Source: Archaeoglobus sp. (lineage in GTDB: Archaea > Halobacteriota > Archaeoglobi > Archaeoglobales > Archaeoglobaceae). Taken from it: a stretch of 64,000 nucleotides of DNA. Of the stretch, positions 54,964-63,814 are shown piece by piece. The stretch lies in contig NZ_JACDNT010000006.1 of NCBI RefSeq assembly GCF_017656475.1, positions 1 through 64,000 of the forward strand, in the 5' to 3' direction. Position numbers and translations under genes: made by a program. A model generated the notes under the pieces. That model ran no database searches. It was not told the origin of the DNA and saw nothing but the letters and a program-made list of their open reading frames with translations. Numbering within the stretch: the first letter of the stretch is position 1; each line of letters starts with the position of its first letter.

Positions 54964-55194
54964 CTGAGTTGGTAGGCTGAGCCTAATTTTGTATTTAATA
55001 AATGGCTGAGGTTTACAGCTCGGTATTGGGTGCGATTTTTGGTGAATGTTTGGTGTTAAACTTCACAGAAGAGTTATTAAATTTCTGGAGAGAGTAGACT
55101 AGAATGCTTAGAGACCCATTTTCCCAGCCATAAAAGAAAGTAAAGTAGGGGACAGAATTCCACAAGCGTGTCTGACTTGGGGACGTGCTGGGCT

Positions 55195-55217
55195 ATGGTG
55201 GGCTTCACGCTCACCAT
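55195..55217. repeat. 9-bp stem-loop in a gene-free stretch
   Basis: ATGGTGGGC (55195-55203) pairs with GCTCACCAT (55209-55217) around TTCAC, with one G-T pair. A second hairpin GCTC-GTTTT-GAGC follows (55228-55240). The 353-bp gap 54964-55316 contains no gene; both hairpins may belong to a further RNA or to the VapC terminator area. Confidence 0.45.
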
Positions 55218-55316
55218 ATGAAAAATTGCTCGTTTTGAGCCATCCTATTTTTCTTTGTACACGTTTAAGTTAGCACTCCGAAATGAGAAAAATTTTAACC
55301 TTAACGACCTAAATAA

Positions 55317-55379
55317 AATGGATGATGAATCTGGCAGAACCTGAGCTTTGCGATGATGACGGCTGTACTCTCTGACTAC
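55317..55379 (+). ncRNA. box C/D sRNA (2'-O-methylation guide)
   Basis: All four boxes are perfect: C ATGATGA (55322-55328), D' CTGA (55341-55344), C' ATGATGA (55353-55359), D CTGA (55372-55375). The guide segments are 12 nt each: ATCTGGCAGAAC before D' and CGGCTGTACTCT before D. By the D+5 rule both would methylate a U. A TATA-like AAATTTTAAC lies about 25 bp upstream of the expected 5' end. The 3' end overlaps the last bases of sufB on the other strand. The target RNA is not identified. Confidence 0.92.
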
Positions 55380-56473
55380 AGCAAATCCTTCTCTGCCATC
55401 TCTATCGTCCTTCTTATGGCCTCCTGAAGCGCTTCAGGCAGGCCTTTTATCTCTATCTCCATGAAGCCCCTGACTATCGCCGAAACCGCCTCATCCCTAC
55501 TCAGGCCTCTCGACATCAGGTAGAAAATTTCCTCCTCTGCTATCTTCCCGATTGCCGCCTCGTGGCTGAGCTCTACATTTGGATATCTCGCCTCAAGTTC
55601 TGGAATGGCGTCAATCAGTCCGTTTTCGGACAGCATCAACCCCTTGCACTCAAGGTGCCCCTTCACCTCAGGAGCATCACCGACGATGTGACCCCTCGCA
55701 ATAATCTTCCCTCCCTTGCTTATTGTCCTCGAAATTATCTCTGCCCTGCTGTTCTCACCCATTAAAACAGCCCTTGATCCGGAATCGATAACGCTGCCCT
55801 CAAGAGCAACAATTACACTGTTAAATATCGCTGTGGCGTCCTTCTCCACGTAGGCCGTTGGATAGGTCTGGACGAGCTTTACGGGGTTTAGGAGAATATA
55901 GTTGCTTATGAATGTCCCACCCTCCTCAACCTTTATGGCCGTCCTTGGTCTAACCTCTATCGTTGTGTCCCAGCTGTGTATCATTGTGAAAGAAAGCTTT
56001 GCATTCTTCTTGACGAAAAACTCCGATATGCCAATGTGCATTCCAGCAACGCCGGGATGAGAGGTGCAGCCAGATATTATGTTCAGCTCCGAACCCTCTT
56101 CAGCAATAACTATGTTGTGAACCCTCTGCTTTCCAACCTTTTTGAGGTAAAGGCAGGCTTCCACCGGTATCTCAACCTTTGCTCCAGGCAGAGAGCGGAT
56201 GAAGTATCCGTTAACGTCTTCAGAATCGGCCATCTTTGTATATTCATCCTGATCTTTCTTCAAAATCTTCCAGAAATAGTCCTTAACCCAGTCGTACTTT
56301 TCCATAGCCTGCTTTATGCTCATCACTTCCACTCCTTCAAAGAAGGACGCGAAGGTCTTTGCATCCTGGTCTTCCAGCAGAAATGTTCCTGACCTCTTTG
56401 AGCTGTCGAGTTCAATCCCAACTTCTTTCAGCCTTTCCTTATCTACTCCGAGTTCTCCATATTCCTCAGACAT
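55376..56473 (-). CDS. sufB: Fe-S cluster assembly scaffold SufB/SufD-family protein
   Basis: The 365-aa protein has the beta-helix of SufB/SufD and the C-terminal signature HEAAIGKIAEEEIFYLMSRG. It forms the archaeal SufBC scaffold with the next-listed ATPase. The ATG at 56473 is preferred; GAGGGGTG precedes it. It overlaps sufC by 31 bp. SufD, SufS and SufU are not adjacent, which is the minimal archaeal SufBC set. Confidence 0.9.
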   Translation of the reverse strand: MSEEYGELGVDKERLKEVGIELDSSKRSGTFLLEDQDAKTFASFFEGVEVMSIKQAMEKYDWVKDYFWKILKKDQDEYTKMADSEDVNGYFIRSLPGAKVEIPVEACLYLKKVGKQRVHNIVIAEEGSELNIISGCTSHPGVAGMHIGISEFFVKKNAKLSFTMIHSWDTTIEVRPRTAIKVEEGGTFISNYILLNPVKLVQTYPTAYVEKDATAIFNSVIVALEGSVIDSGSRAVLMGENSRAEIISRTISKGGKIIARGHIVGDAPEVKGHLECKGLMLSENGLIDAIPELEARYPNVELSHEAAIGKIAEEEIFYLMSRGLSRDEAVSAIVRGFMEIEIKGLPEALQEAIRRTIEMAEKDLL

Positions 56474-57207
56474 TTCGCCAAACACCCCTCATACCCGTGG
56501 TTTCTTATCTGATTCAAAATATCCCTCGGTTCACCAATACATGCGATCCTGCCGTTGTAGAGTATTGCAGCATAATCAGCATCCACATAATCGAGAATGT
56601 GCCCCTGATGCGTTATTATTACCCCTGACTTCGTCCTCTCTTCCTCACTCTTATCTCTCTCAAGAATTTTCCTTATTGCCTCACCAATGAGAGCAACGTT
56701 TTCTAAATCAACACCGCTGTCCGGCTCATCGAGCAAAACCAGATCAGGATTCATCAGCATGAGCTGCAAAAGCTCCGACCTCTTCACCTCTCCACCCGAA
56801 AAACCAACGTTTATCTCCCTGTAGAGGTGGTCAGTCATTTTCATGGCTTCAGCGAGCTCCATTATCTTGTCCTCCCCGTAACCACCTACTCTGGCACAGT
56901 ACCTCAGCACGTCTATCAGCTTTACACCGCTTATTTTAGGTGGGTTCTGAAAAGCGATACCCATTCCAAGTTTGACCCTATCGTTGGTTGGCAGATTCGT
57001 GACGTCTATCTTCTTGAACATTATCCGCCCACTCGTAACCTTGTACGACGGGTTTCCGATGAGGGCGTTGAGAAGTGTTGATTTACCTGAACCGTTTGGG
57101 CCGAAGAGGACGAAGGTCTCCCCTTCTTTTATGAAGAGATTAACATTCTTGAGTATCTTCCTTTCACCAACCTTCACTCCGAGGTTAACGACTCTGAGCA
57201 CACCCAT
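56443..57207 (-). CDS. sufC: Fe-S cluster assembly ATPase SufC
   Basis: The 254-aa ABC ATPase has GPNGSGKST, VGFSGGEVKRSELLQL and VLLDEPDSGVD. It drives the SufB scaffold. TATA-like ATTAAATAG lies about 25 bp upstream, so it is leaderless. First gene of sufCB. Confidence 0.94.
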   Translation of the reverse strand: MGVLRVVNLGVKVGERKILKNVNLFIKEGETFVLFGPNGSGKSTLLNALIGNPSYKVTSGRIMFKKIDVTNLPTNDRVKLGMGIAFQNPPKISGVKLIDVLRYCARVGGYGEDKIMELAEAMKMTDHLYREINVGFSGGEVKRSELLQLMLMNPDLVLLDEPDSGVDLENVALIGEAIRKILERDKSEEERTKSGVIITHQGHILDYVDADYAAILYNGRIACIGEPRDILNQIRNHGYEGCLAKCLRNMENSE

Positions 57208-57302
57208 AGCGATTCAAAATTCCCTAAGCTATTTAATATTTCGTGATTTTTAGCTGAGCTGAAATCAGTCACCTTTATTAGCACTCAAGAAAAATTCATG
57301 TG

Positions 57303-58625
57303 ATGGACATTGAGGGCTACGCGAGAAGAATGCTTAAAAGAATGAGTGAAGATGAGGTTAAAGCTCTTTTAGCTGAAAGAATAGCCGAGATTAAAAGCTG
57401 GAGTTTTGAAAAGGCAAAGCGCTGGGCCGAAGCGGTCATCGTAGAAGTAAAGAACGCCTACAGCAAGAGCAACTGGCTTCTCGACTACTACAAATCAGGA
57501 GTGACGATGGGTGAATTTGGAGTCGGGTCGAGGGGGAGAGGTGACTTTTACGTTCACGAGAAAATTGCGGAAGTGATTGGAAACTCCGGAGCCGTTGTAT
57601 CATCGAAAGACCTTGACGATGCTGGCGTGGTAAAGTTCGGAGACATCTACATTTCCGTAGCCATAGACGGCATCCATTCAAGGTTGAGTGAGTTTCCCTT
57701 CATCGCCGGCTTTCATGTCACAAGGGCGGCAATGAGAGACGTCCTTGTAATGGGTGCAGAGCCGGTTGCGGTTTTCTCAGACATACACGTTGCTGATGAT
57801 GGAGATGTGAGCAAGATATTTGACCACATCGCAGGAATAACTGCGGTCTGCGAAGCCACCAACGTTCCGCTGGTTAGCGGGAGCACGCTCAGAATAGGCG
57901 GTGACATGGTAATAGGGGAAAGAATGACCGGCGGTGTTGGTTGCGTTGGAGTTTCAAAACACATCACCCCACGAAAAAATGCCAGGGATGGAGACGTTAT
58001 TCTGCTCACAGAAGGGGCTGGAGGAGGGACTGTAGCGACGACTGCCATCTACTACGGCATGCACGAGGTAGTTGAGGAGACAATAAACCTGGACTTCATT
58101 AAAGCTGTAAAAGCGGTTTTCAGAGCTGATCTGGTCAGGAGAATCCACTCCATGACTGACGTGACGAATGGAGGGATAAGGGGTGATGCCGAGGAGATTG
58201 CAAAGGTTTCGGACAAAGCCCTAATTTTCGATTACGAGAAGGTAAGGAGCTGCGTTAATCCGAGAGTTCTTAAAATGCTCGAAGAGCTGGAGATAGACTT
58301 CATGGGCGTTTCAATCGACTCGCTAATGGTAATTTGCGATTCGGAAACGGCAGAGCCTGTGAAAAATGCTATAAAAAAGACGGGAGTTAAAGTGGAAGAG
58401 GTAGGATGGGTTGAGGGCAGGAAAAAGGGAGCCCTCGTACTCGAAGATGGGAAAGTCAGGGAAATCAGGCCGAGATTCAGGGAGTCCGCCTACACCCCAT
58501 TGAAAAAGGTGGTTGGGGAAGAGATGCCTCCAGACTTCGAAGAGATGAGAAGAAAAGTTGATGAAGCTGCCATGAAGGCTGTGGAGAAAAAGAGAAAGGT
58601 GCTGGAGCTAATCGGACAGGTTTGA
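57303..58625 (+). CDS. AIR synthase/HypE-related ATP-binding protein
   Basis: The 440-aa protein belongs to the PurM/SelD/ThiL/HypE superfamily: GDFYVHEKI, the Asp-rich ISVAIDGIHSRL, AAMRDVLVMGAEP and HSMTDVTNGGIRGDAEEI are its marks. An N-terminal helical extension of about 75 residues is unusual. The exact reaction is unknown; related archaeal proteins are linked to cofactor formation. The ATG at 57303 is leaderless (TATA-like CTTTATTAG). Its 3' end overlaps the convergent helical gene by 18 bp. Confidence 0.8.
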   Translation: MDIEGYARRMLKRMSEDEVKALLAERIAEIKSWSFEKAKRWAEAVIVEVKNAYSKSNWLLDYYKSGVTMGEFGVGSRGRGDFYVHEKIAEVIGNSGAVVSSKDLDDAGVVKFGDIYISVAIDGIHSRLSEFPFIAGFHVTRAAMRDVLVMGAEPVAVFSDIHVADDGDVSKIFDHIAGITAVCEATNVPLVSGSTLRIGGDMVIGERMTGGVGCVGVSKHITPRKNARDGDVILLTEGAGGGTVATTAIYYGMHEVVEETINLDFIKAVKAVFRADLVRRIHSMTDVTNGGIRGDAEEIAKVSDKALIFDYEKVRSCVNPRVLKMLEELEIDFMGVSIDSLMVICDSETAEPVKNAIKKTGVKVEEVGWVEGRKKGALVLEDGKVREIRPRFRESAYTPLKKVVGEEMPPDFEEMRRKVDEAAMKAVEKKRKVLELIGQV

Positions 58626-59105
58626 CTCCTCCTTTATTTCTCTGTTAATCCTGTCTTCGAGCTCAAGCAGAACCTTCAAAATTGTGAAGTAAAGTTCCAC
58701 AAGCTTGTTTTTCTCCCACTCGGCATACTTCATTATGAGCCTGTCAAGCTTTCCCTGCAGCTTTCCCATCCTGTAGAGCAGGTACATCATATCTTCAACG
58801 CTGTTGCTGAAGGTGAACTCCACCCCCCTCTCCCTCTCATAAAGCCAGGCCCTCCTCATTGTTTCGCCAATTGTGCCGTAGTCTATTTGCAGGAAGTCCT
58901 TCCTTGTCCTCAAAAGCTCTTCAAGCTCGTACCTGTTGGGGAGAATCATGTCGTTTATAATGGCTGAGAGCTCAACAATTCTCGTGAAGAAGATGTAGAA
59001 TATCGGATTGAAGATGTTTCCGCTCTTCTTTAGATTCTTCGCCCTCTCCACGAGATCGCTGTCAAACAAATCCCTAACCTCTTTCTCAAACTCTTCAAGA
59101 TTCAT
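58608..59105 (-). CDS. helical protein of unknown function, 165 aa
   Basis: All-helical and charged (IFNPIFYIFFTRIVELSAII, LIMKYAEWEKNKLVELYFT); no membrane span is certain. No family recognised. It diverges from the metallo-beta-lactamase gene, with 52 bp between starts, and converges on the AIR-synthase-like gene. Confidence 0.7.
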   Translation of the reverse strand: MNLEEFEKEVRDLFDSDLVERAKNLKKSGNIFNPIFYIFFTRIVELSAIINDMILPNRYELEELLRTRKDFLQIDYGTIGETMRRAWLYERERGVEFTFSNSVEDMMYLLYRMGKLQGKLDRLIMKYAEWEKNKLVELYFTILKVLLELEDRINREIKEESNLSD

Positions 59106-59157
59106 TTGTTTGGTGAATGTGGAAAGGTATTATAAACCTTGCCTGTAATGTGAAAAA

Positions 59158-60027
59158 GTGCAGATTGAATTTTACAGAAGGAAATACGGTAGAGGATGCA
59201 GACCCCACCTCTCCATCTGCATTGAAGGGCAGCACTACCACATCGACTCTTCTCCCGCAAATTATGGTATAAACCTCATCACCCATGCCCACACAGACCA
59301 CTACGGACAGAGGAACATGAATAACAGCAAAGCGGTGGCAAGCAAAGAGACCGCAGCAATACTTGAGGCCTACACAGGTAAGAGGTTTTCAGGTGCTGTT
59401 TTTGAAGTCGGGAGCAGGATGAAAGTTGGAAAGGTCAGGATAAAAACCTACCCGACGTACCACATGCACGGCTCGACGGCTTTCTACTTCAAGGAGAATG
59501 ACGTTCTGGTTACGGGAGACGTTAAGGATTACTCGAAGCTACCGAAATGCAGTGTTCTTGTTACGGAAGCTACCTACGGCCACCCTTCCCATGTTTTTGA
59601 GGAGGAGATTGATAAGCTCGTAAAAATTGCATCTGAGAAGCCCGTTTTCGGCGCTTACCCCATCGGAAAAGCTCAGAGGGTTGCAGAAATTCTCCAGGAG
59701 GAAGGGTTCGGCTTCTCTGCTGAGGAGCAGATTGAGAGGATTTGCAAAGCTGTTGGTCTGAAACCCTCAGACGGGCCACTCATAGCCTCTCCAAGAAACC
59801 TTCCACGCTACGGAGGGGGGTACGTGCTCACCGCCCAGAGATTCTATAAGTGGCCGAGGATAACCATAAGCGACCACCTCGACTACAAAGGCATCTTGGA
59901 GATGATAGAACACTGCGAGCCTGAAGAGGTTGTTTTTTACCACGGGAAGCCGTCAAAAAAGCTTCTGGAGGAGTTAAAAATTGAAAGAATTGCCTGCAGA
60001 ACTCTAAACGACATTGAGGCGGTTTAA
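59158..60027 (+). CDS. metallo-beta-lactamase-fold exonuclease-like protein
   Basis: The 289-aa protein has ITHAHTDHYGQ (HxHxDH metal motif), TYPTYHMHGS, VLVTGDVKDYS and a late ISDHLDY. These are metal ligands of the RNase J/CPSF73/Snm1-like group, but no full beta-CASP insert is present, so it is a short member. It may act on RNA or DNA ends. The GTG start is probably leaderless (TATTATAAAC about 25 bp upstream). Confidence 0.85.
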   Translation: MQIEFYRRKYGRGCRPHLSICIEGQHYHIDSSPANYGINLITHAHTDHYGQRNMNNSKAVASKETAAILEAYTGKRFSGAVFEVGSRMKVGKVRIKTYPTYHMHGSTAFYFKENDVLVTGDVKDYSKLPKCSVLVTEATYGHPSHVFEEEIDKLVKIASEKPVFGAYPIGKAQRVAEILQEEGFGFSAEEQIERICKAVGLKPSDGPLIASPRNLPRYGGGYVLTAQRFYKWPRITISDHLDYKGILEMIEHCEPEEVVFYHGKPSKKLLEELKIERIACRTLNDIEAV

Positions 60028-61046
60028 GATGGGATGTGTTCAGGCGGCCTGACAGCCTTGAGCTTTATAGCCTCCTGCTCACACCCCACAACACACACGC
60101 CGCATCCAAAGCACTTTTCCTCGTCAACCTTTGCAACGTCTTCGATTGTGATAGCTTCGAAGGGGCACCTCTCCTCGCAAACACCACAGGCTATGCACAT
60201 GTCCTCATCAACATATGCGAGGTACCTGCTTTTCTCAAGCATGCTTCCAATAGGCACATTGCCATACTTTGCCGAAAGGAAGAACTCACAGCAGTCATCA
60301 CAGCAGTTGCAGTTAACAGTAACCCTCCTGTCCACGATTTTGCCCGTGTTAGGCCATGTATGCACTAAACCATCCTCCTCGGCCCTCATGATTATCTCTA
60401 TCGCCTCATTTACTGTAATCTCCTTCCCCGATCCTCTGGTGATAACATACTCAGCCCCCCTACCGAACTGGATGCAGTGCCAGAGGGACATCTCATCCGT
60501 GCGCTTGCATCCGTCTCCTGTAAGATAAGTAACGTTTCTGCAGGAACACGGAACAACGGCGATCTTCTCCTGAGCCTTTATCATCTCAACGATATTCTCC
60601 TGCGGAAGAACATCTGGCAAATCTTTTATCGCTCCGTAAGCTGGAATAACTCTCCAGACCTTGAAGTCAGCCAGTGCAAGCAACTGCCCCATCTTCGCAT
60701 GTGCTTCCTTCTCGCCGAACTCCTTCCACATCCTAGCATACTCAGGGTCCTTCATGTGGACGGAAGCGAGGGTAGCATCGTGAAGCTGAACTAAATCCTT
60801 TGCAAACCTGTAGTAGTTCCTGTTCTGGAAGTCCTTCGGAAAAACAACCCCCTTGAAAAAGAGATTCTCAAGAATCTCCTTAACCCTCTCAACGTCCATT
60901 CCCAGCTTCTCTGCAACCTCTTCAGGACTTCCCGGAAGTGCTGCAGCAACCTTCGCCTCCTCCTCGTTCATGAGATATTCCAGAATTTTTCTGAGTCTCT
61001 CAGATTCTGGAAACCCAAGTCTCGCCATCAAAATTTCGTAGCTCAT
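60024..61046 (-). CDS. ferredoxin-domain protein with N-terminal winged-helix-like part
   Basis: The 340-aa protein begins with a helical part of winged-helix character (SPEEVAEKLGMDVERVKEIL). A Cys-rich middle has PCSCRNVTY and CNCCDDCCEFF. It ends with two ferredoxin motifs (CIACGVCEERCPFEA, CFGCGVCVVGCEQEA). It resembles archaeal 4Fe-4S proteins of unknown role that may be electron carriers or redox-sensing regulators. Convergent end overlaps the MBL gene by 4 bp. Confidence 0.8.
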   Translation of the reverse strand: MSYEILMARLGFPESERLRKILEYLMNEEEAKVAAALPGSPEEVAEKLGMDVERVKEILENLFFKGVVFPKDFQNRNYYRFAKDLVQLHDATLASVHMKDPEYARMWKEFGEKEAHAKMGQLLALADFKVWRVIPAYGAIKDLPDVLPQENIVEMIKAQEKIAVVPCSCRNVTYLTGDGCKRTDEMSLWHCIQFGRGAEYVITRGSGKEITVNEAIEIIMRAEEDGLVHTWPNTGKIVDRRVTVNCNCCDDCCEFFLSAKYGNVPIGSMLEKSRYLAYVDEDMCIACGVCEERCPFEAITIEDVAKVDEEKCFGCGVCVVGCEQEAIKLKAVRPPEHIPS

Positions 61047-61078
61047 GAAAAAAATTAGTCAAGTTTTACTATTTAAAT

Positions 61079-62059
61079 CTAATCCAAAAGGCGTGCTACT
61101 TCGTTGGCAAACTCCAGCGTTTTAAGGTAGCCACCAAGGTCAGGAGTTTTCTTTCCTCCCTTAATCGCCTTCTCTACCGCAGCCTCAACCTTCTTGGCCT
61201 CCTCAACGTAGCCAAAGTGGCGCAGCATCATGCAGGCTGTGAGAATCATGGCTGTGGGGTTTGCTATGCCCTTCCCCGCAATGTCGAAGGCAGCACCGTG
61301 AACAGGTTCAAAAATGGCGGACTTTTCTCCAACGTTGGCTGAAGGAGCTAAACCAAGCCCTCCAACAAGTCCAGCAGCCAAATCCGAGACGATGTCGCCG
61401 AACATGTTGGTTGTGACTATCACATCGAACCTGAAGGGGTCCATAACCAGGTACATGCATGCTGCATCGATGTAGTAGTCATTGAACTCGATGTCCCCAT
61501 ACTCCTTAGCAACCTCCCTGCAGACGTCCCTGAAAAGGCCGCAGGTCCTCTTCATGACGTTTGCCTTGTGCAAAGCTGTGACTTTCTTTCTCCCCTCTCT
61601 TTTGGCCAGCTCAAAGGCGTATCTCGCAATCCTCTCTGAAGCTTTCCTTGTGATTACTCTTACAGCCTCAGTAACGTCTCCAAACTCAAACTCGAAGCCC
61701 AAGTAAAGGCATTCGGTGTTCTCCCTAACCACTACAATATCCAATCCGGGATAAAGGCACTCAATGCCCTCAATGGCCTTTGCCGGCCTCACGTTTGCGA
61801 AAGTTTCAAGCTCTCTCCTCAACCTGACTATCACATCCGCAGCAGTCTCTCCAGCAGCCCCGAACAAAACCGCATCGCTCTTCTTGCAGGCCTCAAGCGT
61901 CTCATCGGGGAGGGCTTTGCCGTACTTCTCCAGCGCCTCGTCTCCTGCCTCATAGTAGCTGTACTCAAATGGGAGGTCGAGTTTCTCGAGGATGAGCATC
62001 GCAGCCTCCATTACCTCCTTGCCAATCCCGTCTCCAGGAATGACGACTATTTTCTTCAT
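61079..62059 (-). CDS. leuB: 3-isopropylmalate dehydrogenase
   Basis: The 326-aa enzyme oxidises and decarboxylates 3-isopropylmalate in leucine synthesis. [30 protein letters not shown] and [20 protein letters not shown] are family motifs. A homoisocitrate or isocitrate role is possible, but the leuD neighbour points to leucine. The ATG overlaps leuD by 4 bp. Confidence 0.9.
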   Translation of the reverse strand: MKKIVVIPGDGIGKEVMEAAMLILEKLDLPFEYSYYEAGDEALEKYGKALPDETLEACKKSDAVLFGAAGETAADVIVRLRRELETFANVRPAKAIEGIECLYPGLDIVVVRENTECLYLGFEFEFGDVTEAVRVITRKASERIARYAFELAKREGRKKVTALHKANVMKRTCGLFRDVCREVAKEYGDIEFNDYYIDAACMYLVMDPFRFDVIVTTNMFGDIVSDLAAGLVGGLGLAPSANVGEKSAIFEPVHGAAFDIAGKGIANPTAMILTACMMLRHFGYVEEAKKVEAAVEKAIKGGKKTPDLGGYLKTLEFANEVARLLD

Positions 62060-62541
62060 GCTTTCTCCCTCAGGCTTTTTGCAAACTCTACCAGCCCGCC
62101 TTTATCGAGAATCTCCTTCAGGAAATCAGGCAGCGGGTTTATGGAGTACTCCTCACCCTTTGTCTTGTTGTAAATCACACCTTTCTCGTAATCAACTTCC
62201 AGCTCATCGCGGTCATCTATTCTGTCCACATCCTTGCACTCCAGAACCTTCAGACCTATGTTGATGGCATTTCTGAAGAAAATTCGCGCGTAAGACTTTG
62301 CAATCACCGCTTCAATTCCAGTTGCCTTCAAAGCCAAGGGTGCGTGCTCTCTGCTGCTCCCACAGCCGAAATTCTCACCAGCTACTACAAAATCTCCTTT
62401 CTTAACCTCTCTGGCAAACTCAGGGCGCAGATTTTCAAAAACGTGCTTTGCAAGCTCCTCGGGTTCGTTGATAACGAGGTACTTTCCCTGTATTATGACA
62501 TCAGTGTCAATGTCATCTCCGAACTTCCAGGCTTTTCCCAT
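62056..62541 (-). CDS. leuD: 3-isopropylmalate dehydratase, small subunit
   Basis: The 161-aa swivel domain has [15 protein letters not shown] and [17 protein letters not shown], with the CGSSREHA substrate loop. It works with a LeuC large subunit, not in this window. It is leaderless (TTTTTTAATTC upstream) and leads leuD-leuB. Confidence 0.92.
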   Translation of the reverse strand: MGKAWKFGDDIDTDVIIQGKYLVINEPEELAKHVFENLRPEFAREVKKGDFVVAGENFGCGSSREHAPLALKATGIEAVIAKSYARIFFRNAINIGLKVLECKDVDRIDDRDELEVDYEKGVIYNKTKGEEYSINPLPDFLKEILDKGGLVEFAKSLREKA

Positions 62542-62572
62542 GAGCTAAGTTGGGGCAGAATTAAAAAATCTT

Positions 62573-63166
62573 TCAGATGAAATGACTCGGACTCAGAAGT
62601 GTCACCACCACCGCAGTTAGAACGCCAGCGAGAAACATTCTGAAACCGCTCACGAACACGTTGAACTTGGCCGACCTCCCCATTACAGCGCCTAGGATAA
62701 AAAGGCTCGCGAATCCTATCGTCACGGCAGCTATAAAGGCCTCTTCAAGCGGCATGAAAGCGTAGGGGATTATGGGGAGTATTGCGCCTATAATCGGGGC
62801 TATCCCGTGAATGATTGACGAAACGTAAGCCGCAAAGCGATGTGCCCTGTCTATCGCTGATTCCTTCGAGTTTACAAGCAAAGCCCTCTCCTTCTGATCC
62901 CTCATAATTTTCTGCTCTATCCTCTCAGCCTCAAACGCTCCCCAAGAACTCGAAATGCCCAGAGCAAGAGCGGTGGCTACTCCGGCCGTTATAATCAACC
63001 TCGCAGAGATCTCACCGGAGAGGTGGGAGCCAATTATGAGGCCTAAAATTGTGAGGACGCCATCAAAAAAACCTATTATAAAGTACCGCCTGGATACAGA
63101 GGTTAGGTCTGTTACCTCACTGTAAAGATTGATTCTTTCCCTTATTTTTTTGATTTTGTCTTTCAT
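62573..63166 (-). CDS. VIT1/CCC1-family membrane transporter
   Basis: The 197-aa protein has about five membrane helices, with FFDGVLTILGLIIGSHLSG in the first and a charged region with acidic residues (FEAERIEQKIMRDQ) that in this family contributes metal binding. VIT-type proteins move Fe(II) or Mn(II). The ATG overlaps the zinc-protein gene by 4 bp, and a NifU-like gene stands further upstream, so a metal or Fe-S theme is consistent. Confidence 0.8.
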   Translation of the reverse strand: MKDKIKKIRERINLYSEVTDLTSVSRRYFIIGFFDGVLTILGLIIGSHLSGEISARLIITAGVATALALGISSSWGAFEAERIEQKIMRDQKERALLVNSKESAIDRAHRFAAYVSSIIHGIAPIIGAILPIIPYAFMPLEEAFIAAVTIGFASLFILGAVMGRSAKFNVFVSGFRMFLAGVLTAVVVTLLSPSHFI

Positions 63167-63579
63167 CGAACTTGGTCTAAAATTTCATCGATGTCAAGGT
63201 TCATTAACATTAGCAATTTTTTAGCCTTTGAGTAAGAAACAGGATTGAATTCCTCATTTTTGGCCTTCTTAACGAGTGCTTCAAACTCTCTGCTGCCGAG
63301 TGTCTCTTTCAAAAACTCAATGAAATCGTATTTACCAAGAACATCAACGTTCTGGTGAGATACAAAAGAGTGCGAGTTGAAAATCATCGCCTTGTGCTTC
63401 CAGCACTTCTCACACTCTGAAACGAGGATTTTCTCTGAATCTCTAGTAAACCAGAATCTCTGGTACATCACCCCGCCGCACTCACAAAATCCACCGAAAA
63501 GCTGTTCCTCTACCTCTTCGCCATTAACTCCTAGGCCGTCTATTATGAGCTTCTTTAGTGGCTCAATCAGCTTTATCAT
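63163..63579 (-). CDS. zinc-binding protein of unknown function, 138 aa
   Basis: Four cysteines (FCECGG and CEKCWK about 30 residues apart) probably bind a metal. The rest is charged and helical (KKLLMLMNLDIDEILDQVR). The start TGATATG follows the NifU-like stop directly. No family recognised; its place between NifU and VIT1 genes suggests metal handling. Confidence 0.72.
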   Translation of the reverse strand: MIKLIEPLKKLIIDGLGVNGEEVEEQLFGGFCECGGVMYQRFWFTRDSEKILVSECEKCWKHKAMIFNSHSFVSHQNVDVLGKYDFIEFLKETLGSREFEALVKKAKNEEFNPVSYSKAKKLLMLMNLDIDEILDQVR

Positions 63580-63580
63580 A

Positions 63581-63814
63581 TCAGACTGGTACGACCTTTT
63601 TCACTTCGGGAACTTTGGTTCTGAGATACCTTTCGACGAAGGATGTGAGTGTAATCATTGACATCGGGCAGCCACCGCATGCTCCAAGAAGCTGAACCTT
63701 GACGGTTCCAGAACCCTCATCAACGTCGACAACCGCAATATTTCCCCCATCTCTCATCAAAGCCGGTCTTATATCTTTTTCGACAACTTCTTCGACTTTC
63801 TCTCTTAATGACAT
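63581..63814 (-). CDS. NifU C-terminal-domain protein
   Basis: The 77-aa protein has the CxxC motif ACGGCPMS in LLGACGGCPMSMITLTSFV, which binds and transfers a [4Fe-4S] cluster. Length matches stand-alone NifU-C/Nfu proteins. AGAGAGGAT precedes the ATG. It leads a three-gene run with the zinc protein and VIT1-like gene. The final bases 63815-64000 are its upstream region; nothing else is seen there. Confidence 0.92.
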   Translation of the reverse strand: MSLREKVEEVVEKDIRPALMRDGGNIAVVDVDEGSGTVKVQLLGACGGCPMSMITLTSFVERYLRTKVPEVKKVVPV

